64,000 bases of DNA from Hippasteria phrygiana. Its lineage: Eukaryota > Echinodermata > Asteroidea > Valvatida > Goniasteridae. How positions within the stretch are numbered: position 1 is the first letter of the stretch; each line of letters opens with the position of its first letter. The position numbers and the translations under genes are program-made. This document shows positions 9,445 to 19,700 of the stretch, one piece after another. The stretch is from the NCBI GenBank assembly GCA_037893225.1, contig JAZGUH010000140.1:372001-436000 (forward strand), in the 5' to 3' direction. The notes beneath the pieces were generated by a model. The model was not told the DNA's origin, ran no database searches, and was given only the letters and a program-made list of their open reading frames with translations.

Positions 9445-10519
9445 GTATACAAATAATGAATGTTTATGAGTGTGATGGTAAGAATAATTTCATGAGGTGA
9501 CAGATGGCATGTTCTATTCCACGAGGCGAAGCCGAGTGGAATAGAACATGCCATCTGTCACCGAATGAAATTATTCTTTCCATCGCACGAATGTGAAACA
9601 TTCATTATTTGTTTTATACAACGCCTGAATAAATTCTCGTCATCTGATTGGTAACTTGTAAACTGGTGCTTACATAAATGTAAGAAACATGTAGTAACAC
9701 TGATAGCTGGGAGAACACTTTCAATGCATTTTAAAAACTGTTCAGAATTGTAAAAAACTGTTTCACAAATTCAGAACTTCCAGTAACTAATTACTGTCTC
9801 GAAAAGTCTCAAACAGTTAAAAATGTTCACTGTTTTTCAACAAGTTAAGAAGAATTATTCACTTCAGATGCAGAATGTCATCTAAAAATATCCGTTCCGA
9901 AGTGTTGAAGATCAAACTGTTCAGAATTGTTAAAAGGCTGTTTCACAAATTCAGAACTTTCAGTAACCAATTAATGCACTTTCATAACCAATTTATGGAA
10001 GTTTACAACTGTACTAGTCCAGAAAAGTTAAAAATGCGGATTGCATGCATGGATTTCTTTTTGTACAACGTGCCGTTTTCCTTTCTCAGTCCCGCATAAA
10101 ACCGGAACAAAAAAATGTCGAGTTCAGAATTAGTTAAAGCTTCAATTGTTGTTCCTGCGTGTCTAGCAAATTCATCTAATCGTTTCACTGCATATTTGAT
10201 TTGTCTCTTTGTATTTGGAGAGTCAGCATTGCTTACAAGTTCCAATATTTCGTCGTCTGTTAGGAGAACAAACCGCGGCAGTTCGGGTAACTTGGCCGCC
10301 ATGTTGTGTATATGACAGCGCTGTTGTAGCGCCACCTAGTGACCGTGAAATTAGAAAAGTTTTTTGGTTCTATCAATGCGCGCGCACCATGTGATAGACC
10401 CATGTGATAGAACGTATTGGGCGGGGCGGGTTCGCGTCGTGTGATGGGTCAAATAATTCAATGCACGTGATCGACTCTCCACCAATCGGATGGCGGGGAT
10501 TTATTCAGGTGTTGTATAA
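9445..10519. mobile_element. Hairpin-ended composite with recombinase fragment, copy 1
   Basis: Left module 9445-9619 is a long hairpin: arms ending CTATTCCAC and GTGGAATAG, loop GAGGCGAAGCCGA near 9530. The right module 9614-10519 is bounded by inverted TTATACAACGCCTGAATAAA (left) and TTTATTCAGGTGTTGTATAA (right). It carries a Crypton/KIAA1958-type coding fragment on the minus strand. This copy is longer than the others because of an internal duplication around CTGTTTCACAAATTCAGAAC (9760 and 9935). Copies with the same module order lie at 36891-37562 and 37600-38283. Confidence 0.8.
10003..10335 (-). pseudogene. Crypton/KIAA1958-type recombinase N-terminal fragment, copy 1
   Basis: A 110-codon open frame reads MALQQRCHIHNM, then a NTKRQIKYAVKRLDEFARHA block, then FYAGLRKENGTLYKKKSMH AIR. 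A K/R-rich helix, an acidic-aliphatic helix and FYAxxRxxxGxLYxxxSMxxIR are typical of the core-binding region of the tyrosine recombinase-like family (DUF3504, Crypton-derived; assigned from memory). The catalytic domain with its R...H-x-x-R...Y residues is absent, and the frame ends in unrelated repeat sequence. The likely start codon context is AAC ATG GCG GCC. It is almost certainly a captured, non-functional fragment. Confidence 0.65.
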
Positions 10520-10621
10520 AGTGGATATATTAGACCCTGTTACAATGTAATAATACAATGGGTTTTCAAATTCTGTGAAATGTTCTCTGTTTGAGAAGTC
10601 ATTGCATTTTTTATACGCATT

Positions 10622-11003
10622 ATGTCAAATGCCGCATTTGACGGTAACTTTTTTTGTGGATGGAGGTTTATTGTTTCCATCAGTAAAACCTTTGATACTT
10701 GCAAAATAACCTGCAAAAATGCAGGCTGGAGTTTGATTTCTTGTTATCAGAAGTACATGTACATGTACTTGCATGATCTTGATACAACAGGCGCCTGCAA
10801 AAAAAATTTCAATTGGGCAGTCCGTAATATCGATTGCCACACTTAAACCGCCGGCATGCTTTGCGTGCAACTTTTTACCAGCGTGGCATGCGGTTGCAGG
10901 TGACGTGTGAAAAACGTCATTGTTGAGTGTCGAATATTCGGTCAAACCAATTTTTGAATAATCGAATACTAAATTACATGTATATTTGGAAATGAACAGC
11001 CTG
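10622..11003 (-). mobile_element. hAT-like MITE, TAGGGCTGT family, truncated copy
   Basis: Reverse complement of the 2711-3143 family. Shared words are TCAAATGCCGCATTTG, GGAGGTTTATTGTT and TATCGATTGCC, with an A/T-rich TTCGAATA-type subterminal region. It ends AATGAACAGCCTGTA. The other terminus is missing, and no target duplication can be paired. Confidence 0.7.
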
Positions 11004-11009
11004 TACATG

Positions 11010-12001
11010 TAATTCTAAATCAGGAAGGGCTAATACATGTACCTCATTTAAACGTGATGTTGCAAGTTTTATTAAATGTCAAGAATGTCTGAACCATCTG
11101 TGGATTTTTGTGCAAATTTTGTTTGCATAGTTATGTGCATGGAAGTGCAAACACATGCTGGCCACACTTCCACTTGTCCGCCACGTGTGTTGTACAAGCA
11201 CGTGCGGGGAATAAATAGATAGCCTTGATTGGACAATGACGTCAAATTTGCGCATAGAGTTACACAATGTACAATGATTAGAGTCTGCCACACTCTGCCA
11301 CTGCTGGTACATAATGTTAATGTGTAATACAAGATCGATCAATTTTTTTGTTGGTTCAAAATCGGATGTGTTGATAAAAAGTCCTGTTTTAAGCTGGTGA
11401 ATTGTGATGTGGTTTTCACATCTTAGAATTTAAAAAAGAAACATCATGTTGTATTTTAGTCAGTAAAGAAATAAAATGGCAACCGGTAATGTTGTTTTGA
11501 ATGTAGAAGAATATTCAGAATGTCTGTGAATCATATTCACAGGTACATTTGTAACTTGTACAAAACAATGCAGCATGTACAAGTTCTTCGGTTTGTTCCA
11601 ATTAAATTACATATACAATGTACAGTTGTATGCCATAATTTAATTGAAAAAGACAATTAAATGTATTAATTAGTAACTTACTATTCAGTCTCCGTGTCGA
11701 TCATGTGTGTAGTCTTGCATTCTAAGTTTGCATAGGTTTGAACATTTAGTTGATGCAAAACCGTATCTTTAATTAATGTACATGTATGCCAATGCTCACT
11801 TGCTCATTTTTTTAAACTTGAGAATGTCACTTGTGGACTTTGTTTTATGATGAAGTTTGTGTGCATGACATTTTCATTTTTTTTTTCCCATTTCCTACTT
11901 CCCAAGGTACTCGGTTTTTCACTATGAAGTGTATGATATTCCTCACTGGACATGTCATTTGTGTACGTCTTTTGCTAAAATTGATTTTGTTAGTGCACAC
12001 A
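11010..12001. other. Non-coding stretch, nothing recognised
   Basis: Low-complexity AT-rich sequence with a few ACATGTAC-type words. There are no conserved ORFs and no TIR pair that I can delimit. Confidence 0.4.
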
Positions 12002-12005
12002 TTAA

Positions 12006-12196
12006 CCCTAACCCTGCTGAATCCAACAAGACCCAACAATGGGACATTTCTGTTGGATCTTGTTGGTCTGAGCAGTGAACAAAAGATCTTTTGTTCAGCT
12101 GTTGGATTCAGCAGGCTTCATACTTTAACAGCTGTTGGCTATTGTAGGATTTAACAGCCTTCTTATGCAGTACATTAGTATGCACTAGGGTTAGGG
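12006..12196. mobile_element. TTAA-flanked MITE, type B, copy 1
   Basis: This 191-bp element starts CCCTAACCCTGCTGAATCC after TTAA (12002-12005) and ends CACTAGGGTTAGGG before TTGA (12197-12200, one mismatch). The interior is built from TCCAACA(A)/TGTTGGAT words and a AACAAAAGATCTTTTGTTC palindrome. The relative at 59550-59714 shares the AACAAAAGATCTTT core. piggyBac/Kolobok-type by its TTAA site. Confidence 0.82.
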
Positions 12197-12454
12197 TTGA
12201 TGATTTTTCAATATTCTCATGCTAAAATTTTTATTTTTTTTAATCCAAGGTGTTACTTTTCAGTGCATTTTTATTTATCAAATCGTACAAAATCTGTGAG
12301 CCAGCCTTTTAAAAGCTTTAAAAATGTGTGGGTACATGTAGTTCACACTCCAGCGCTTTTACAAACATTGTAAAAGACAGGGTACATGTACATGTAACCA
12401 CATCTTTCCGAGTCGAAACAGGGCAGGTCAGGTCTTGAAATAACCCGCTGGTAC

Positions 12455-12883
12455 TAGGGCTGTTCATTTTCGAATAATTTAGTATTCGATAGTCGAAACT
12501 GGGTTTGACCGAATATTCAAATATTCGATACTCGCCGATCAAGTTTTTCAGTGCATGCCGCACCGGTAAAAAAGCATTGTGTTTTACGTATGGCGAATGA
12601 TATTTTGGACCGTTCAAACAGCATTTTTTTGCATGCCCCTGTTGTATCAAGGGTTTTACGGACGGGAACAATAAACCTCCATCCACTAAAAGTTACGATA
12701 CATGACAAAAATGCGGCATTTGACACTGCTAAGCGCCATAACTTTTCGATTAAAATAGCATCGGAGTTGTATCTGTATGTGCATATCTTTTTGAATATTC
12801 AAACTGGTAAAATGGTTTTCGAATATTCGCTTGAGGATCGAATATCGAATATTCTATATATATATATATTCTGGACAGCCCTA
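12455..12883. mobile_element. hAT-like MITE, TAGGGCTGT family, copy 2
   Basis: This 429-bp element starts TAGGGCTGTTC and ends GGACAGCCCTA. The 8-bp target duplication GCTGGTAC (12447-12454, 12884-12891) is perfect. It is collinear with 2711-3143, and a short TA microsatellite has expanded near its right end. Two copies with different intact duplications confirm the element boundaries. Confidence 0.9.
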
Positions 12884-12956
12884 GCTGGTACTGCCCGGGA
12901 TCAGACTCGTTAACTTTTATGGACTTCACTCTCCAGGACCTGTTGACCCACCTGTA

Positions 12957-13016
12957 CATGGAAACATATACAAATGTACATGTACAATGTACATGTACAT
13001 ATGTACATGTACATAC
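12957..13016. repeat. ACATGTAC palindrome cluster
   Basis: Consecutive TGTACATG/ACATGTAC words, one with a CATATG variant, fill this stretch. The same word clusters at 4031-4060, 6184-6200, 6282-6300, 15604-15740, 17045-17065, 27348-27366 and 28476-28505. Confidence 0.8.
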
Positions 13017-13194
13017 CGATGGTGGGATAATTTTTCTTGAAAATATCCTTGCAGCTGAATCTGAAATTTCACACCTACATGTAGAGCCTATTCTGCTTAT
13101 TGAAGGCCAGTTTATTAATTGGGCAAATATTTTTACATAATCAGTGATCATTATGACTGTTGTTACTGTTTAATTAATACATGTACGTACTTAA

Positions 13195-13408
13195 CCCGAT
13201 CATTTTTCCTCCAAGTAACTTGAATCATCCAATTGATTTCAAAGTGTTCAAGCTGCATAACCTGAATCCTCCAAAAATCCTCTTATGGGGACCATTGCAT
13301 AAACACCCTAGTAACCTCAATCCTCCGAAATCAACCATCAGATTGGGCCTGATGACCTGGATTCTCCATTTGGCAAAGATGATTTTGGAGCATTTGGGAA
13401 GGTTAGGG
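13195..13408. mobile_element. TTAA-flanked MITE, type F, copy 1
   Basis: This 214-bp element starts CCCGATCATTTTTCCTCC after TTAA (13191-13194) and ends TTGGGAAGGTTAGGG before TTAA (13409-13412). It contains AACCTCAATCCTCCGAAATC and ATTGGGCCTGATGACCTG, both shared with 39007-39349. Confidence 0.82.
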
Positions 13409-13478
13409 TTAAACAAATTTTGCTTCAATCACAACTTTGCATTGTGTATATAAATTGGTTTTAGGTTAAGCTTGATTA

Positions 13479-14038
13479 AGGGGATAAAAGTGTGATGACC
13501 CGGTCTTTACCACGTCAATAATATTTGAGGAGGGGCGTGACCACTGTTAATGGACCGAGCCAAAGGCGAGGTCCATTAACAGCGGTCACGACCCTTCGAG
13601 GTTATTATTGACTGGTAAAGACCGGGTCATCACATTTTTATCCCCATTCATAAATGCCCTCTGACAAAAAATGCAAAAACCTCCCGTTAAAAGGACAAAA
13701 TGCGAAGCTTTTTCACCCCACTTTTTCTCCCATTTGCTCAGTACAAAACACATGCGCGTGAAGGCGCTCCGCGCCTGTCTTGTCGCGTGCGCGTACGCAC
13801 ACGCACGAGATGCAGCGTTTTATACGCGTGCATTAGCGTTGTCTTACATTATGAAGTTTGGTACATCTTGTGCGCGCACCTACTACGCTCTCTCTGTTGC
13901 GTATCGGCCGAGAACAGGTGGTTATGACGCGCCATGTTTAAACAACTTCCAGCCTTGTTTAAACAACCGTTTAAACACACCCACGTGACAGGCTCTCGAC
14001 CAATATGGATAGTGAAACTCGCTGAGGCATTTATGAAT
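13479..14038. mobile_element. Hairpin-ended composite, GTTTAAAC family, copy 1
   Basis: A long hairpin fills 13480-13645. Its arms begin GGGGATAAAAGTGTGATGAC, and the loop GAGCCAAAGGCGA is at 13557-13569. It is followed by a body bounded by inverted ATTCATAAATGCC and GGCATTTATGAAT. The body contains several GTTTAAAC palindromes and an alternating CGCGTGCGCGTACGCACACGC stretch near 13785-13806. The fully reversed arrangement (body then hairpin) occurs at 54048-54698, so hairpin and body move as a unit. Confidence 0.7.
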
Positions 14039-14785
14039 GCATGTTAAACCCTAATGTGTACTCAACCCATCAAAACCCCACAGCATGTTTGGTTGGAATC
14101 TGTTAGGATGGGTACTGGACCCCGAAACTGATAGTCCTTTACACTGAGTTTGGCATACATGTACCACCAGAATCAGAGTCCAACAATTTGTGTGTACAGT
14201 TTACCATAATTATGGTGTTGGAATTTGCAAGGATGGGTATGGTTCCTAGTCAATTATAGGCGGATACTTGTTGAATATGTTGAATATATTTACCATGGTG
14301 GGCCCCTATGGTAAAATTACCTGATCATACTACAATCTGTAGTTGCAAAATTAGTTTGATTTTGTTTTAAGTTTTGTTTTTGTTTTAAGTTTTGTTTGAG
14401 AAGAAATGGCGTTACTGTGTTTACCGTATTGCACTCGTTCATCTGAGTGGGGATGGTGTGGTATCACAGCATGTATTTCGGTACATGTATACATGTTGTG
14501 ACCATGTGGACTACGTTTTTCACACTCAAGGACAACAGCAGTTAATGCTTCCTTTAGGTCCCCCAATATGAAGTAAAAATAACCTTCACAATAAGCATCT
14601 GCGTACAATGTACATTTTGTAGGAGAAACCATATACACCTACGGACGTGTAATCTGTCCACATGTCCCTGCTCGGCAGATGTGGTAAACACGATGTGATA
14701 TCATTTCTTCATAGGTTCATCAGTCTTGTCAAATTGTTCATTTGGTGCGTTACTACTATTCCAGTAGGCCAGTATGAAATTTGAG

Positions 14786-14925
14786 TTACGTACGGAAGAT
14801 GCCATATGGCGCCCAAAAAACAGTGCCAACAATGGATTGAAACTGCACAAACAGCGGCAAACGGCGTCATCCGGCCTGGTGGCACTGTTTTTTTACGGCA
14901 TATATAGGACGTCTTCCGTACGCAA
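14786..14925. mobile_element. 140-bp MITE with ~45-bp TIRs
   Basis: The left end TTACGTACGGAAGATGCCAT mirrors the right end TCTTCCGTACGCAA. Inner segments AAAAAACAGTGCCA and TGGCACTGTTTTTTT also pair. No clear target duplication is seen, so the superfamily is unassigned. Confidence 0.7.
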
Positions 14926-16557
14926 AGGGTAAAAAAAAAGGAAAAAGGGGCTTTTTATTTTATATTTTCTAGATTGCCGCCATTCTTTTTAAAATTTCTG
15001 ACAACCGTAGGTTTTTCAACTGTTCAAAGATACAAAAATGAAAGGGACATGTTGGACAAGAGAATTTGAACATACAATGTACATGTATTTACAGTGGTCT
15101 GAATAGTTTGAGTAAACTTGTATTTTATTTTCTGATGGATTGGTTGACATTTTAGGGTTTTTTTCAACTCATTTTCCACCGGGTTAAAATAAAAACAAAT
15201 CCAGGTGGCCCCCAAAAGAAAGTGGGCAGGGACACTTGCTTTTTTTTTTACTTCGCCTAATGCCATATGCCATAAGACCAAATTGTTTTGCACCCCACTT
15301 TAGCCTTTTGGGAAAGATTCAGTTAGGATGGAAAACATCAGATGCTTCTAAATTATCACCACTTACGCACACCCAATGGACATGTGTAGTACATGCTATG
15401 AAAACTTGGACTGTATTCTGTATTCTGCCTTGAATAAACTTCATTGAAATCATCTTTTAAGACTCAATTTGAATAACAGGTCTGTTCATTTGGGAGTATT
15501 GTAGGGTAGCCAAGGCCAAATTGGAACAATATGGATCTGTTCAATTTCCATTAAGCATGGCATTATAAACTTAATCCTGCACTTAATTTGCATAATCTAC
15601 ACATTGCACATGTATACATGTATGTACATGGAACATGTACCGTGTACATGTACCGTGTACATGTAATACGTACAGTACATGTACACTGTACAATGTAATA
15701 ATTATGTGTGTACATTTTATGTAATTATACATGTAGGTACATGTACTGTAGTTAATTAGTTATGCTGTGCTGCTGTCTGAAGTACATGAAGAGTTGACTG
15801 CAGGCCAAATTACATAAACCATGGTTGTGACTTTGCATATAATATTATACACTGTAATTTTGTAAACGTGCATGTTTAAAAGCCTAGACTGAATGCTACA
15901 AAACTCCATCGTCACTAACATTACATTTATAGACTGCCATGTCACTTTCATCCCACACACAGCTTCAAGTTCAAAGCATATTGACCAATCTGAGGCAAAA
16001 CTGCCACCACACAAAATGGTGGTGAGGCCTACCAAGAGACACAAAGAACAACTCAGAACTTTGGTTCCTGCTGAATAGCTCTTTGAAAAATTAGGATTTG
16101 CCACACTTAGAGCACTTTTTATTCCAAGTTGGCATAAAGCTGGATGACCTATTCGTGTGTAATCTCAAATCATGTTTACATCATTGTTTTTCAAAATGTT
16201 GTTCACAACATGGACACCAAAGAAAGGTGTACCCATGATTGTGGCTGTGGACATTAGCAATCTAGGCAGGACTTGCATCAAATCGGTACTACATTGTATG
16301 TGACGTCACTTACATTGGAGAAATCACTCAAAAAGTCCTGTGTTCAATAATATTATTTTACAAAACATTGAGAGCTAATTCAGTAAAACAGAGAGATTTG
16401 TTATCCACAGTATATGCAGAATGCAATAAAAAAAAAAAAACCCAAAAATATTGAAGTGTTTGAATTTTTTATAGTTTTGTTCTTATTGCTGTGGAATTGC
16501 CCAGACTGTAAATGCACGTTATTCCCTGTGGTCACATTTCTTTATTCTTGGTCACAG
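14926..16557. other. Non-coding stretch upstream of first recognised exon
   Basis: It contains an ACATGTAC-rich block (15604-15740) with TACCGTGTACATG duplicated in tandem. An A/T-rich segment with a branchpoint/polypyrimidine context precedes the exon at 16558. No other coding exon was recognised. Confidence 0.5.
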
Positions 16558-16722
16558 GTATCAACGAATTACAAGACATGGTGCGTGATCTGCAGCATAG
16601 CGTAGCGGTGCTGTCGGGCAGGCTGATTAAGCAGCTGAAGAGACGTGACCGTTACATCGCCAAGCTCAACAAGAACCAGGATGTCTTGACAGCCGTGCTG
16701 CAGGCAGTGTCACAGAAAAGAC
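16558..16722 (+). CDS. TBC1D30: TBC1D30 exon a: N-terminal helical segment
   Basis: Acceptor TTGGTCACAG precedes 16558 and donor GTAAGG follows 16722. Two bases complete a codon from the missing upstream exon, then INELQDMVRDLQ...LIKQLKRRDRYIAKL...LQAVSQKR is read. One trailing base (C) joins the next exon's GT to make Arg. It resembles the basic coiled helical segment just N-terminal of the TBC domain in vertebrate TBC1D30. The in-frame TAA 11 bases past the donor is intronic and belongs to the TTAA of a MITE. Confidence 0.9.
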
Positions 16723-19700
16723 GTAAGGAGGCTTAACCAGTTCACGGCGGGATTATTTTGACATTGACCAGGCCCAGGCACGGGATTATTTTTCACGAGC
16801 CTGGGTGCCAGACGGGTACAGGCCCTCATCTGCGGGTACATTGTAGCACACCCTGATATTTCCGGCCTCGTTCACTGCGAGCGGGTCGCTGACAGATATT
16901 TCCGGCCTCTTTTGAGTGCGTGTTTATCCGTCATCCGTTCCGAATACCGCAAAACCTTTGCGTGTATACACGTCATCTGACGCGAACTGGTTAAAATCTC
17001 ACAGAAAACCAAACAGGAAAAAGTTTTAATCCTGAGAAACGATGATGTACATGTACATGTACATTTTTTTTGTTGGTGTTTTGAGTGGTTTTGAGTGGCT
17101 TGGGACAGAAAAATTATGGGGTATGCGTCACCCTTCTTTTAGGGGGGGGGGGGGAGGGGGGGAGGAGAGTTGGTCTATAACATGTACATACAAGTACATG
17201 TAGGTCTATACACATAGACTGAAAATTGTGATAATTTATCTGGATTCTGTTAAAGAATTATCTTCTGTTTACATCTGGGCCCAGGAAAACCGTAAGGGTA
17301 CTAGGTTTGCCAATTCTAAATATCGCCAACCCTACCACCTTTGATCATAACCCTTTACCGAGACTGGCTTTTGTATTGGGTGATTCAATGCAAAATAAAA
17401 CACAATAAATACTCTTTTCTGGGTGTGATATTGGCAGTGAAAAACATTGGTGACCGTGCTCCTGCATGCACCTACATGTATATCGTGAGCTTTGAGCAAG
17501 GTTCCAGACATTAAGGGCGTGGCAAGCAATTTGTTTAACTTCTGATGATGTCACAGCTAAAAAGGGTCATTTTGGGGGCGGGGACACACCCAATTATTAT
17601 CTGTACAAAGTCTTCACAAAACATAAATAACATCAAAAACAAAATAACATCAAGATGTTTATTTTTTATGTGTTCAGGATAATTTCAGAACCTTTTATCT
17701 ATAATCCCTGTCGATGTTTTTCATATGACAGTACGTGTACATGTATATGACCCTGCTAAACCCAACAATTTCCATTAAAACTGAAACAGGAAGCCTGCTA
17801 AATAATACAACAAAATCCAACAGCAAATTTTGCTGGATTCTGCAGTACACACTACACAACCAACATTTTGCATGCTGAATCCAACAAAAACAGTACATTT
17901 GTTTGTATGAGCCCTGCCAAATCCAACAAAACCGAACAAAAATTTTACTAGGAGTCTGTTTCCACCCTTCCAAATCCGACAAAATCCAACGGGTATATTT
18001 AGTTGCTACGCTGCAGAATACAATATCCAACGCACCATGTAGTTTGTGTTGACTGCTAAATCCAACAAATTACAACAGCTTTTGATTTACTTTTGTTGGA
18101 TTTTGTTGGATTTAGCAGAGTTATGGTTATACAATGTAGCATTTTTGGTTCTATTTCTGATTTCTGTGAACCTGTCAATAAAACACACTCAGTGCTTGTG
18201 CGCTCTTCCGCTGGTTCACTGAAGACGTTGCAAATAAAATTGTCACACGTGGCGTACTGTGTAATTGATGTGCCAGGCGTGTGACCAGACACTGTGGTGT
18301 GTTTTTTTATTTCACGAATAAGGAGTACCAAATGTTTTTCCCTTGTTTTTTTTGTTCATGATATTGTCCATTGGGTTTCCCATCGTGTGAACAATTTTCA
18401 TTGAATGAAGTTCTGTTGTTACGGAAATGAAGATTATTTTGTAACAGTGCTGTTATACATTTGTAATCATGTCCAAGTTTAACCATAAGGCCAAGAATCC
18501 ATGTGTCCTTTATGAGTTATGCATAATGCGAGATGCGTCAAAATAAAATTACACGGAAATCAATGGATCACTCAATACGCATTGCATATAACTGGAAGTG
18601 TGCCGATTGCATTTCGTGTTGTTTTCTTTTAAACCTATGGGGACAGCTTGACCTTGCTGTACTCTGCACACAGGTCAATGTGACAAAGTACATGTATGCA
18701 AATCGGATGCGTCTGGCAGGGTTTCTAGCCAAAATACCCTGGAGCTTTAGGGTTTAATGCATCACGCATTACGTATTAATGCAATACGGACACATGTTCC
18801 CCGTGTAGCGTGAATTTCAGTGACTATGAAATCAGGCTCATTGGTAGTACTGCACATAAGTGAAGATAATTAGTGGCCGGTCACGTGAGAGGGTTTAACC
18901 AATAATAGGGGAAAAGGAGTCCGATTTTCATACATGTAGGAGTCCGATTTTCATACATGTAGGAGTCTGATTTTCATACATGTAGGAGTCTGATTTTCAT
19001 ATGCTTTCCTTCACATGAAAGGGGGGCTCCCAAGGCAATGAATGACCACTCCAATTTTCTATTCAACAATGAGGGTCCAAAATCTCATCTAGAGCCCAGA
19101 ATCACAATGAGCTGTCAAATCCAGAAAACACAATGTACAATGTACTTTGTCAAGGTGGGACAATAGTTTTCAGGCTTCAAATGTGATTTATCGTATCTAG
19201 AGAAGGGTGTGATTTTGGACACCTGTTGTCAAAATCACATTATCATAATCACCCTGTCCATTTTGAATAGAAAATGGCATCCAAGGGGACAGTGTGAATG
19301 GGGCAGTGAGCTGGCTGTGAGTTTAAAAACCAGAATCGGAATCAGAATCAGGTTTGGCCTTGTGGTACTTTCCTCGCCTTCTACCACTGTGACCCGGGTT
19401 CGAATCCCACCAAGGCTGACATATGGATTGGGTTTTCAGTCCCTGCCTGATTCCGTGGGTTCCCCAAGAATATCATTCTGGGGTCCCCCCCCCCCTCCCA
19501 CCACATCTAAAACTGAACTGTTCTCCCTCATCTTCCTAAAGGTTTCTTCAGGCTTTTGAGCTACAGTGCCATATGAGCTTTTGCAGAGACCTTCCTTACC
19601 AGAAAGAATTACAATAATTAATCAAATACATGAATCTTTTTACAGTTACGATTCTTTCTTTTGTTTGCAGGTGTGGATGCAAGACTCAAGTTCAGCATTG

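Noticed and set aside
13671..13988. 105-codon ORF in the GTTTAAAC composite
   Set aside because: No counterpart frame is preserved in the other two copies of the body.
16512..16736. Stand-alone small ORF ending RRKEA at 16736
   Set aside because: Its conserved part ends at a splice donor (16722) that joins in phase to 19671. The terminal codons are intron and MITE sequence.
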